Below are positions 15,236 through 23,042 of a DNA stretch of 64,000 nucleotides, piece after piece. The DNA comes from Rhizobium sp. BK316 (GTDB lineage Bacteria > Pseudomonadota > Alphaproteobacteria > Rhizobiales > Rhizobiaceae), in assembly GCF_014193695.1 (NCBI RefSeq), contig NZ_JACHZR010000003.1, positions 744,001-808,000 on the forward strand, read 5' to 3'. Under the pieces are notes generated by a model. It did no database searches. It was not told the origin of the DNA and worked only from the letters and a program-made list of their open reading frames with translations. Made by a program: the position numbers and the translations under genes. Within the stretch, counting starts at the first letter, position 1. Every line of letters starts with the position of its first letter.

Positions 15236-16738
15236 ATGCAGGGAGCGCGTTTTGCCTTTGGTCCGTTCGTGCTTGATCCGGATGCGGGGACGCTTCTTCG
15301 GAACGACGATCCCGTTGCCGTCGGCCACCGCGGGGTCAGACTGCTTGCCGCGCTCGTCCGGCGGCCCGGCGAAATCCTCGGCAAGGCCGAGTTGATGGAT
15401 GCGGCCTGGGCGGGCATGGCGGTCGAGGAGGGCAATCTCACCGTCCAGATCGCGCAGTTGCGCAAGCTGCTGGGGCCGGCCGAGGACGACGGGGAGTGGA
15501 TTTCCACGGTTCCGCGTATCGGCTATCGCTTCACGGGGGCGGTCAGGCAGCTTGCCGGAGCGAAGCGAAAATCGCTGCCGCTGCCCGACAAGCCATCGAT
15601 TGCGGTGCTGCCCTTCGTGGGCAGCGACCCCGAGCGGGACTTCTTTGCTGATGGCCTGACCGAGGATCTGATCACCGATCTTTCGCGCATATCGGGCCTG
15701 TTCGTCATCGCCCGCAACTCGGCCTTTGCCTATAAGGGAAAGGCGATGGACGTGCGTGATATCGCTGGGGAACTTGGCGTGCGCTACCTGCTGGACGGCA
15801 GCGCAAGGCGCGCTGCCGGGCGTGTGCGCATCAATGCCCGGCTGGTCGATGCACTCACGGGTGAGCATCTGTGGGCGGAGCGTTTCGATCGCAGCCTGGA
15901 CGATATTTTTGCGGTTCAGGACGAAGTCACCGGCAAGATCGTCGAGGCGCTGCTCGGCCGGCTGCGCCCGCCGCCGCCGCGCAATCGGCCCAGGAACATC
16001 GAGGCTTACGACCTCTGCGTGCGGGCGCGCACGCTGATGGATGATGCGCCGCAAACGGCGCGGGAAACGCAGCTGATGCTGACGCGGGCAATTTCGCTCG
16101 ATCCCGATTATGCCGAGGCCCATCGCTGGCTGGCCCTGAACCACTGGATGGGCTGGGTGCATAGCGGCGGGCCGACGGAGAAAAACCGCAGCGTGGCCCT
16201 GGAATTGGCGCGCAAGGCTGTTGCGCTCGATCCCAACGATGCCGGCTGCCGCTGGGTACTGGCTTATCTGCTGGCCTATGAGCGCAGTTTTGCCGAGGCC
16301 GATGCAGAATTCGAAAAGGCGATCGCGCTCGATCCGAACGAGGCCGATACATGGGCGGCACTTTCCGATATCGCTGTTCTCGCCGGGCGGATCGACGAGG
16401 GTCTTCAACATATCGGCAAGGCGTTCCGGCTGAACCCGTTTCCGGCAAGCTGGTATTATCTGACGCTCGGCCAGGCCCAATATGCAGCCCGCGATTACGA
16501 AGCCGTTGTCGAGACGCTGCGCCGGGACGAGACCTATCGTACAAGCTCACGCCGTTTCCTGGCGGCGGGCCTTGCCCAGCTCGGCCGGCTCGATGAGGCG
16601 CGCGCAGAGGTCAACCTGTTCCTCGTCGCCAATCCGCTATTTTCGATCGGCCATTGGGCCGAAACGGAACCGTTCCGTGACGCAGCAACGCTTGCGCATT
16701 TCGTCGATGGATACCGCAAGGCCGGTTTTCCAGAGTGA
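15236..16738 (+). CDS. Winged-helix / TolB-like / TPR protein (CadC-like, soluble)
   Basis: About 500 residues. Residues 5-100 form an OmpR/PhoB-type winged helix (FGPFVLDPDAGTLLRNDDP, LMDAAWAGMAVEEGNLTVQ, RIGYRFTG). Residues about 118-240 match the TolB-like/FlgO-like domain seen in adenylate-cyclase-associated proteins (PSIAVLPFVGSDPERDFFADG split, GVRYLLDGSARR, GEHLWAERFDR). The rest is TPR-like helical repeats (ARKAVALDPNDAG, AIALDPNEADTWAAL). No membrane segment separates the domains, unlike CadC, and there is no cyclase domain. ATG 15236 has AGGA 8 bases upstream; 15212 is an alternative. Targets are unknown; regulation of the divergent plsY is possible but unproved. Confidence 0.85.
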   Translation: MQGARFAFGPFVLDPDAGTLLRNDDPVAVGHRGVRLLAALVRRPGEILGKAELMDAAWAGMAVEEGNLTVQIAQLRKLLGPAEDDGEWISTVPRIGYRFTGAVRQLAGAKRKSLPLPDKPSIAVLPFVGSDPERDFFADGLTEDLITDLSRISGLFVIARNSAFAYKGKAMDVRDIAGELGVRYLLDGSARRAAGRVRINARLVDALTGEHLWAERFDRSLDDIFAVQDEVTGKIVEALLGRLRPPPPRNRPRNIEAYDLCVRARTLMDDAPQTARETQLMLTRAISLDPDYAEAHRWLALNHWMGWVHSGGPTEKNRSVALELARKAVALDPNDAGCRWVLAYLLAYERSFAEADAEFEKAIALDPNEADTWAALSDIAVLAGRIDEGLQHIGKAFRLNPFPASWYYLTLGQAQYAARDYEAVVETLRRDETYRTSSRRFLAAGLAQLGRLDEARAEVNLFLVANPLFSIGHWAETEPFRDAATLAHFVDGYRKAGFPE

Positions 16739-16874
16739 CATCGCGTGCCGCAATTCGCCCTCATCTGTTAAAAATGTGATTACCATTCGTCTTAAAGCAA
16801 AATAACAAGTATTGCTGTAGTCTCTTCCCTTGTTGACGACAATAAGCCTTTAAAGGTTCGATAGAGGGACGACC

Positions 16875-17303
16875 ATGAAGACGTTTTTTGCGGCTGCGAC
16901 CGCAGTATTATTGCTGCAATTTTCTCCCGTTGCCGCCGAGGCGGCCACGCTGGTTGCCAATATCAGCCTCAGCAAGCAGACGATGACCGTCACCGAAAAC
17001 GGTTGGGTGAAGTATCGCTGGAAGGTTTCGACGGCGCGCAAGGGTTATTCCACGCCGACCGGTTCGTGGAGTGCCAAGTGGCTGTCGCGCGATCATCGCT
17101 CGAAGAAATACGACAATGCGCCGATGCCGTTCGCCGTGTTCTTCAACGGTGGTTATGCCGTTCATGCCACTTTCGACCGCAAGCGGCTCGGGACGCCGGC
17201 CTCGCATGGCTGCGTGCGCCTCGATCCGAACAATGCGGCACAGTTCTTCTCGATGACGCAGGAAAACGGCCTTGCCAATACCCGCGTGGTGATCACGCAG
17301 TAA
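16875..17303 (+). CDS. L,D-transpeptidase (YkuD domain), short exported form
   Basis: A 142-residue protein with a signal peptide (KTFFAAATAVLLLQFSPV, cleavage near EAA). The YkuD catalytic motif is SHGCVRLD with Cys113, preceded by the His of YAVHATFD. L,D-transpeptidases form 3-3 cross-links in peptidoglycan or anchor outer-membrane proteins; rhizobia encode many copies. There is no LysM or peptidoglycan-binding domain, only the catalytic unit. The gene has its own promoter region (about 136 bases upstream) and converges on fnrN with 5 bases between the stops. Confidence 0.9.
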   Translation: MKTFFAAATAVLLLQFSPVAAEAATLVANISLSKQTMTVTENGWVKYRWKVSTARKGYSTPTGSWSAKWLSRDHRSKKYDNAPMPFAVFFNGGYAVHATFDRKRLGTPASHGCVRLDPNNAAQFFSMTQENGLANTRVVITQ

Positions 17304-17308
17304 TCAAA

Positions 17309-18031
17309 TCAGGCAGTAACCAGGCGCTCCAGCTCATCCATATCGCGAACGACGATATGACGGTTGTTCTCGATGCGGATGACGCCCTGCTTGCGCAGTT
17401 TCGTCATCTGGCGGCTGACGGTTTCGATCGTCAGCCCCAGAAAATCGGCGATCTCGGCGCGTGAGAGCGGCAGGTCGAAAGCCGTGCTGCTGGTCGTTTC
17501 CGGCTCTGCGTGCGTGGCGACGAGATAGAGAAGGCTTGCGACCTTTTCCTGGGCCGTGCGGCGGCCGAGCGTCAGCATCCATTCCCGCGCCGCATCCAGT
17601 TCCTTCAGCGCCTGGGCATGCAGGTTATGCTGCAGCTCCGGCGTATCCGATATCATCCGGTCGAGCAGTCCGCGCGGGATGACGCAGATTTCCGTCGGCG
17701 TGGCCGCTTCGGCCGACAGGGTGCTCTCCGGCACGAAGGGGCGGCCGATGAAGTCAGGCGCGAATTGCAGGCCGACGATCTGCTGGCGCCCGTCCGACAT
17801 CACCTTGCAGAGCTTCACGACGCCATTCATGATGTTGGAATAGGAGGAGACCTCTTCGCCCTGGGCGACGATCTCGCAGCCGGAATCGAGTTTGCGGCGC
17901 GTCGAATGCCGGCAGAGTTCGCGCAGTTGGGCAGCCGTCAGCGCGCTGCAGACGACACCTTGGCGTGCCTCGCAGACGCGGCAGGTCGCCGGAATACTTA
18001 TGTCAGGATCTTCACTGCGCGCGATGTCCAT
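17309..18031 (-). CDS. fnrN: FnrN-type oxygen-responsive Crp/Fnr regulator
   Basis: A 240-residue regulator. The N-terminus carries C-x2-C-x7-C (Cys17, Cys20, Cys28) and a fourth Cys in TEICVIP (Cys116), the set that binds the oxygen-labile [4Fe-4S] cluster of FNR. The cyclic-nucleotide-type beta-barrel follows (VVKLCKVMSDGRQQIVGLQF) and the C-terminal helix-turn-helix is AEIADFLGLTIETVSRQ. In rhizobia FnrN activates micro-oxic genes such as fixNOQP, and represses or activates itself through two anaeroboxes; two perfect ones lie upstream here (18122-18135, 18154-18167). This distinguishes it from FixK, which lacks the Cys cluster. Confidence 0.93.
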   Translation of the reverse strand: MDIARSEDPDISIPATCRVCEARQGVVCSALTAAQLRELCRHSTRRKLDSGCEIVAQGEEVSSYSNIMNGVVKLCKVMSDGRQQIVGLQFAPDFIGRPFVPESTLSAEAATPTEICVIPRGLLDRMISDTPELQHNLHAQALKELDAAREWMLTLGRRTAQEKVASLLYLVATHAEPETTSSTAFDLPLSRAEIADFLGLTIETVSRQMTKLRKQGVIRIENNRHIVVRDMDELERLVTA

Positions 18032-18121
18032 GTTCGATGCCCCGATCCGACCATATTGCCTGCGTGTCTGTGTTACGCTTCGGCCCCAACGTCATCTATC
18101 CCGATTTCTTGCGTCTGCGTC

Positions 18122-18135
18122 TTGATGTTTATCAA
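18122..18135. promoter_or_regulatory. FNR/FixK anaerobox, proximal to fnrN
   Basis: TTGATGTTTATCAA is a perfect TTGAT-N4-ATCAA site centred about 97 bases upstream of the fnrN start codon. Confidence 0.9.
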
Positions 18136-18153
18136 TTCCGACCCGAGGCCTAT

Positions 18154-18167
18154 TTGATCCAGATCAA
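18154..18167. promoter_or_regulatory. FNR/FixK anaerobox, distal to fnrN
   Basis: TTGATCCAGATCAA is a second perfect TTGAT-N4-ATCAA site, 32 bases (about three helical turns) from the first centre to centre. The pair matches the known two-box arrangement of rhizobial fnrN promoters, in which one box activates and the other represses. Confidence 0.9.
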
Positions 18168-18450
18168 ACTGAGCCGCCGATATGGGCGGCAGGGCACATT
18201 GCAGCCCAGGATCAGCATCGTCTCAGCGTCGAGATGGGCGTTTTCGTGATTGCGGAAGGCGAAAAAGCTTTTAGCCGGGTGATCGCCTGGCGCTTCGATG
18301 CCTATCTGTCGCAGGCCAAAAGGCGCCGTTCCATTGCTGTTTAGGCAACACCTTTCCGCCAAATTGGCTTGCAACCGGGACGAAAGCATTGGCTTTTGAA
18401 ATGGATTTGCCTATGAGGAGGAGAATCTTCATTTCCAAGAGGTAGAGCGA

Positions 18451-18729
18451 GTGACCGCTACATTCGATAAAGTTGCCGACATCATTGCTGAAACCAGCGA
18501 GATCGACCGCGCAACGATCACGCCGGAAAGCCACACGATCGACGACCTCGGTATCGACAGCCTCGACTTCCTCGATATCGTTTTCGCCATCGACAAGGAA
18601 TTCGGCATCAAGATTCCGCTCGAAAAGTGGACGCAGGAAGTCAACGAGGGCAAGGTTTCCACCGAGGAATATTTCGTGCTGAAGAACCTCTGTGCCAAGA
18701 TCGACGAGTTGCGCGCCGCCAAGGCTTGA
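18451..18729 (+). CDS. acpXL: Acyl carrier protein AcpXL for very-long-chain fatty acid
   Basis: A 92-residue specialised acyl carrier protein that holds 27-hydroxyoctacosanoate (C28) during its synthesis and transfer to rhizobial lipid A. The phosphopantetheine Ser is in DLGIDSLDFLDIVFAIDKEFG. It is longer than housekeeping AcpP and carries the AcpXL-specific segment IPLEKWTQEVNEGKVSTEEY. The GTG start at 18451 is supported by AGAGGTAGAGCG upstream. It heads the acpXL-fabZXL-fabF2XL-fabF1XL-adh2XL-lpxXL cluster. Confidence 0.96.
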   Translation: MTATFDKVADIIAETSEIDRATITPESHTIDDLGIDSLDFLDIVFAIDKEFGIKIPLEKWTQEVNEGKVSTEEYFVLKNLCAKIDELRAAKA

Positions 18730-18753
18730 AGCAACGTCATCGTGTTTTTTTCA

Positions 18754-18793
18754 CGCCCTGCCGCTGTTGATATGGCGGCCGGGCGATTTTGTT
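18754..18793 (+). terminator. Hairpin with T-run between acpXL and fabZXL
   Basis: Arms CGCCCTGCCGC (18754-18764) and GCGGCCGGGCG (18775-18785) pair with one mismatch and are followed by ATTTTGTT. It may terminate part of the acpXL transcripts, giving more carrier protein than enzymes. Confidence 0.55.
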
Positions 18794-18843
18794 CCTAAGT
18801 AGGCCTTCCGACGGGCTTTTGTCCGTCGCGCCGGAGAAGACTG

Positions 18844-19338
18844 ATGCTGCTGGAATATTTCCAGATGATTGACCATGTCGAGGCGGTGGACCTTGAGAAG
18901 CGCACGCTTAATGCGCGCTCGGTCGTGCCGGCCAAGAGCCCCGTTTTCGAGGGGCATTTCCCGGGCATGCCGCTCGTTCCAGGCGTGCTTCTCATCGAAA
19001 CCATGGCGCAGGCATCCGGCATGCTGGTGCTGGCCGCCACCGATTTTACATCCATGCCCTTCCTGATGTCGGTCGATGGCGCCAAGATGCGCACCTTCGT
19101 CGAGCCGGAAGCGGTGCTCGACATCGAGGCTTTCCTCGAACATGACGGCTCCGGTTTTGCCGTCACCAAGGCAAAGATCACCAGCGGCGGCAAGAAGGTC
19201 TGCGATGCGCAGCTGAAACTGCGCACCATGCCTTTCAGCGAGATTCCGCTCGGCGATATCGTTAGAAAACGTGCTGAAGAGGTGGGCCTGATGGCCGCCA
19301 TCGCTGCGCAGGGGGCCAACGCCCAGGGGAGTAAATAA
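18844..19338 (+). CDS. fabZXL: 3-hydroxyacyl-ACP dehydratase FabZXL
   Basis: A 164-residue hotdog-fold dehydratase for the elongation cycle of the C28 acyl chain carried by AcpXL. The active-site His is in FEGHFPGMPLVPGVLLIETMAQ, split by the family pattern H-F-P-G-x-P-x-x-P-G. Length is slightly above housekeeping FabZ because of a C-terminal extension (residues about 140-164). It ends on the base where fabF2XL starts (overlap at 19338). The start follows CGGAGAAGACTG. Confidence 0.92.
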   Translation: MLLEYFQMIDHVEAVDLEKRTLNARSVVPAKSPVFEGHFPGMPLVPGVLLIETMAQASGMLVLAATDFTSMPFLMSVDGAKMRTFVEPEAVLDIEAFLEHDGSGFAVTKAKITSGGKKVCDAQLKLRTMPFSEIPLGDIVRKRAEEVGLMAAIAAQGANAQGSK

Positions 19339-20543
19339 TGAGCAAGGCCGCCAATGACGTCGTCATCACCGGCATCGGCATCGTGACCTGTCAGGGTGTC
19401 GGCAAGGATGCGCATATCGCGCTGCTAACCGCTGACCGCGCACCCGATCCGGTCGTCGAGACCGAGAAGTTCAAGCCCTATCCGGTTCATCCGCTTCCCG
19501 AGATCGACTGGTCGCAGCAGATCGCCAAGCGCGGCGATCAGCGCCAGATGGAAAACTGGCAGCGCATCGGCGTCTTCACCGCCGGCCTTGCGCTCGACGA
19601 CGCCGGTTTCAAGGACGATCTCGAAGCCTGTGGTACGATGGACATGATCGTGGCGGCCGGCGGCGGCGAGCGCGACATCAATGTCGATACGCTGATCGTC
19701 GACGAGGGCCTGAAGCGCAACGACCGCGAGCTGCTGCTGAACGAAAAGCTGACGACGGAGCTGCGCCCGACGCTTTTCCTAGCCCAGCTTTCCAACCTGC
19801 TTGCCGGCAATATCTCCATCGTTCATAAGGTCACCGGTTCCTCGCGTACCTTCATGGGTGAGGAAGCATCGGGCATTTCGGCCGTCGAAACGGCTTTCTG
19901 GCGCATCAAGTCGGGTGAATCCACCCATGCGCTCGTGGGTGGCGCCTTTGCCGCGGAGCGGCAGGACATGATCCTGCTGACGGAAGCGATCGGCGCCAAT
20001 ACGCGCGGCCAATGGGCGCCGCTCTGGTCGAGATCCGGCCTTGAGGGCGGCGGCATCATCCCCGGTTCTGCCGGTGCCTTTCTGGTGCTGGAATCGCGCA
20101 AGCACGCCGAAGGGCGCGGCGCGCATATCTATGCGACGATTGCCGCAGTCGAAGGCGATCGCGGCAATCGCGCTGCGGGCAATTTCGAAGTGCGCATGGA
20201 GCAGCTCCTGAAGCCTGCCGCGGACCTGCCGGCCGACAGCACGGCGATCTTCTCCGGCTCGACCGGCATGCATGAGATTGCCGCCCGCGAAAAGACGGTT
20301 CTGGAGCATCAGCTTCCGGGGGCTGCGATCCGCGGTTTCGGCGGCGTTTCCGGTCACACGCTCGAGGCGCAGTTCACGCTCGGCCTCGCGCTCGCAGCGC
20401 TCGCCATCGATGCCAAGGCCAAGGTTCCGCCTTTCGATGCTGCGCATGAAGCACCGATGAAGGCCGGCACGAAAGCCGCCGTCGTCACAACCGTTGGGCA
20501 TCAGCGCGGCGAAGGCGTCGCCGTTCTTTCCGCAGAAGCGTGA
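19338..20543 (+). CDS. fabF2XL: Beta-ketoacyl-ACP synthase-like FabF2XL without catalytic Cys
   Basis: A 401-residue thiolase-fold protein of the lipid A VLCFA cluster. The N-terminal VVITGIGIVTCQGVGKD is typical of FabF. At the nucleophile position the sequence is FMGEEASGISAVE, so Glu176 replaces the Cys of the usual TACASG, and the first catalytic His motif (HGTST) is replaced by SGSTGMHE; the second (GHTLEAQ) is kept. It is therefore unlikely to form an acyl-enzyme on its own and probably partners FabF1XL, like a chain-length factor. It starts directly on the fabZXL stop. Confidence 0.9.
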   Translation: MSKAANDVVITGIGIVTCQGVGKDAHIALLTADRAPDPVVETEKFKPYPVHPLPEIDWSQQIAKRGDQRQMENWQRIGVFTAGLALDDAGFKDDLEACGTMDMIVAAGGGERDINVDTLIVDEGLKRNDRELLLNEKLTTELRPTLFLAQLSNLLAGNISIVHKVTGSSRTFMGEEASGISAVETAFWRIKSGESTHALVGGAFAAERQDMILLTEAIGANTRGQWAPLWSRSGLEGGGIIPGSAGAFLVLESRKHAEGRGAHIYATIAAVEGDRGNRAAGNFEVRMEQLLKPAADLPADSTAIFSGSTGMHEIAAREKTVLEHQLPGAAIRGFGGVSGHTLEAQFTLGLALAALAIDAKAKVPPFDAAHEAPMKAGTKAAVVTTVGHQRGEGVAVLSAEA

Positions 20544-20555
20544 GGAGTGACTGAA

Positions 20556-21842
20556 ATGACAGCGTCCGCTTATAGGGATCATCTCGGCCGTCCGATCGTT
20601 GCGGTCACCGGCATGGGCATCATCACCTCGCTCGGCCAGGGCCTTAGGGATAATTGGTCGGCTCTTTCGTCCGGCACATCGGGCATTCACGAGATCACCC
20701 GCTTCCCCACGGACGGACTTTCGACGCGCATTGCCGGTACGGTCGATTTCATCGACATTCCCGTGCCGAACGCCGTCGAGCGCTCCTATGCCTTTGCACG
20801 CGAGACGACGATCGAAGCGCTCGCCGACGCTGGTCTGTCCGGCGATTTCAATGGCCCGCTGTTCCTCGCGGCCCCGCCGATCGAGCCGGAATGGAGCGCT
20901 CGTTTCGAGCTTGCCGACCGCTCGCCGGCGGCCGACCATCCGGGCGATGCCTATGAGCGGTTCCTTGCCGCCATGCGCCAGCGCCCCGATCCGGCCTTTC
21001 ATGAGGCGGCGCTCTTCGGGGCTATTTCCGAGCGTCTGTCCGACCGCTTCGGCACGCGCGGCCTGCCGGTGACGCTGTCGACGGCTTGTGCATCGGGTGT
21101 GACGGCGATCCAGCTCGGCATCGAGGCGATCCGCCAGGGCCGCACCGAGCGGGCGCTGACGGTTGCGACCGATGGTTCGCTGAGTGCGGAAGCGCTGATC
21201 CGCTTCTCGCTGCTCTCTGCCCTCTCGACCCAGAACGATCAGCCGACCAAGGCCTCCAAGCCCTTCAGCAAGGATCGCGACGGTTTCGTCATCGCCGAAG
21301 GCGCGGCAACGCTGGTGCTGGAATCGCTGGAATCGGCAGTTGCCCGCGGCGCTAAGATTCTCGGTATCATGAAGGGCGCCGGCGACAAGGCCGACAGCTT
21401 CCATCGCACGCGCTCTTCGCCTGATGGAGGCCCGGCGATTGCGACGATCCGCGCAGCGCTCGCCGATGCCGGCATGAGCGAGGACGATATCGGCTATATC
21501 AACGCGCACGGCACCTCGACGCCGGAAAACGACAAGATGGAATATGGCGCCATGTCTGCCGTCTTCGGCGAGAAGCTGGTTGGTATTCCCGTCTCGTCCA
21601 ACAAGTCGATGATCGGCCATACGCTGACGGCAGCCGGTGCGGTCGAGGCGGTCTTCTCGCTGCAGACGATGCTATCAGGCACGCTGCCGCCGACGATCAA
21701 CTACAACAATCCGGACCCGTCGATCGTTCTCGATGTCGTGCCGAACAAGAAGCGGGAAGCGCAGGTTTCGGCCGTGCTTTCCAACTCTTTCGGCTTCGGC
21801 GGACAGAATGCCAGCCTTGTCATGGCGCTCGAACCGGCTTAG
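20556..21842 (+). CDS. fabF1XL: Beta-ketoacyl-ACP synthase FabF1XL
   Basis: A 428-residue ketosynthase with the full Cys-His-His triad: LSTACASGVTAIQ (Cys178), NAHGTSTPENDKMEY and SSNKSMIGHTLTAAGAVEA. It condenses malonyl-ACP with the acyl chain on AcpXL. The ATG at 20556 has GAGGAG 8 bases upstream; a GTG at 20547 overlaps that site and is less likely. It follows fabF2XL by 12 bases. A double-hairpin repeat (21875-21960) separates it from adh2XL. Confidence 0.94.
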   Translation: MTASAYRDHLGRPIVAVTGMGIITSLGQGLRDNWSALSSGTSGIHEITRFPTDGLSTRIAGTVDFIDIPVPNAVERSYAFARETTIEALADAGLSGDFNGPLFLAAPPIEPEWSARFELADRSPAADHPGDAYERFLAAMRQRPDPAFHEAALFGAISERLSDRFGTRGLPVTLSTACASGVTAIQLGIEAIRQGRTERALTVATDGSLSAEALIRFSLLSALSTQNDQPTKASKPFSKDRDGFVIAEGAATLVLESLESAVARGAKILGIMKGAGDKADSFHRTRSSPDGGPAIATIRAALADAGMSEDDIGYINAHGTSTPENDKMEYGAMSAVFGEKLVGIPVSSNKSMIGHTLTAAGAVEAVFSLQTMLSGTLPPTINYNNPDPSIVLDVVPNKKREAQVSAVLSNSFGFGGQNASLVMALEPA

Positions 21843-21874
21843 AGACCCTTGGCTCTCTGACTAGGTGGTTTCTG

Positions 21875-21960
21875 ACGTCATCCTCGGGCTTGTCCCGAGG
21901 ATCTGCCGAGTGCCATTGATTGATGTGATTGGATCCTCGGGACAAGCCCGAGGATGACGA
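21875..21960. repeat. Family R1 double-hairpin repeat, copy b
   Basis: Hairpin with arms ATCCTCGGG and CCCGAGGAT around CTTGT (21880-21902), then about 30 unrelated bases, then the inverse hairpin with ACAAG in the loop (21933-21955). It occupies the gap between fabF1XL and adh2XL inside the lipid A operon. Its arms are identical to copy c (39023-39094). Confidence 0.9.
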
Positions 21961-22009
21961 CGTCCCACGTAGAAGACGACGGTTTAAGTAGAAGAAAGAA
22001 TTATACATC

Positions 22010-23038
22010 ATGCGCGCTTTGCAACTGATCGATGACCGCAAACTCGAGATCACCGACCTGCCGGAACCGGATGCCCCGGCCGCCGGCGAAGTGACGTTGC
22101 GTGTCAAGGCGGTTGCGCTGAATCATATCGATGTCTGGGGCTGGCGCGGCATGGCATTCGCCAAGCGCAAGATGCCGCTCGTCATCGGTGCGGAAGCCTC
22201 CGGCGTCGTCGAAGCGATCGGTCCCGGCGTTGCCAATGTGCTGCCCGGCCAGCTCGTGTCGATCTATGGTGCGCGCACCTGCGGCCTCTGCCGTCCGTGC
22301 CGTGAGGGCCGCGACAATCTCTGCGAACATGTTTCCGGCGTGCACGGTTTCCATCTCGATGGTTTTGCGCAAGAGAAGGTGAACCTGCCGGCGCGCCTGC
22401 TGGTTCCCGCACCTCCCGGTGTCGATGCGATCGGGGCGGCGCTTGCGCCCGTCACCTTCGGCACGGTCGAGCATATGCTCTTCGACAATGCCAAGCTCGA
22501 GCCCGGTGAAACAATCCTCGTGCATGCCGGCGGCTCCGGCATCGGCACGGCGGCGATCCAGCTTGCCAAGAAGATCGGCTGCACGGTCATTACCACCGTC
22601 GGCTCCGACGACAAGATCGAGAAGGCTAGGGCGATCGGCGCCGATCACGTCATCAATTACCGCACCGACCGTTTCGAAGGCGTGGTGCGCAAGCTCACCA
22701 AGAAAAAGGGCGTCGACGTCGTCTTCGAACATGTGGGCAAGGATACCTGGGCAGGCTCCATGCTCTGCATGAAGCGCGGCGGCCGTCTCGTCACCTGCGG
22801 CTCGACCTCGGGCGTCTCGACCGAGATGAACCTGATGATGCTCTTCCAGCAGCAGCTGAAGCTCTTCGGCTCCTTCGGCTGCCGCATGGAGAACATGGCC
22901 GACGCCATGCAGAAGATGGGCCGCGGCCTCGTTCATCCCGTCATCGACACGGAAGTCGGCTTCGACGATATCGACCGCGCGCTGGAGCGGATTGAAAGCC
23001 GGCAGATCTTCGGCAAGATCATCCTGAAGATGGACTGA
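22010..23038 (+). CDS. adh2XL: Zinc-type alcohol dehydrogenase Adh2XL
   Basis: A 342-residue medium-chain dehydrogenase/reductase in the VLCFA cluster. Structural-zinc Cys residues are in CGLCRPCREGRDNLC, the nucleotide-binding loop is HAGGSGIGTAAIQLAKK, and an N-terminal GAEASGVVEAIGPGV is typical. Its role in the C28 pathway is thought to be a reduction step or handling of the 27-hydroxy group, but this is not established. It is 4 bases upstream of lpxXL. Confidence 0.9.
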   Translation: MRALQLIDDRKLEITDLPEPDAPAAGEVTLRVKAVALNHIDVWGWRGMAFAKRKMPLVIGAEASGVVEAIGPGVANVLPGQLVSIYGARTCGLCRPCREGRDNLCEHVSGVHGFHLDGFAQEKVNLPARLLVPAPPGVDAIGAALAPVTFGTVEHMLFDNAKLEPGETILVHAGGSGIGTAAIQLAKKIGCTVITTVGSDDKIEKARAIGADHVINYRTDRFEGVVRKLTKKKGVDVVFEHVGKDTWAGSMLCMKRGGRLVTCGSTSGVSTEMNLMMLFQQQLKLFGSFGCRMENMADAMQKMGRGLVHPVIDTEVGFDDIDRALERIESRQIFGKIILKMD

Positions 23039-23042
23039 CCGG

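Larger units (their letters stand above)
18032..18450. other. Divergent regulatory region between fnrN and acpXL
   Basis: About 420 bases with two FNR boxes close to fnrN. A 36-codon frame starting with ATG at 18234 and ending at 18344 is open but has no convincing ribosome-binding site. The stretch just before acpXL has a GGAGGAG (18416-18422) and AGAGGTAGAGCGA in front of the GTG start. Confidence 0.6.

Noticed and set aside
18234..18344. 36-codon open frame between fnrN and acpXL
   Set aside because: No convincing ribosome-binding site, no recognisable sequence, and it lies in a regulatory gap; could be real but cannot be supported.
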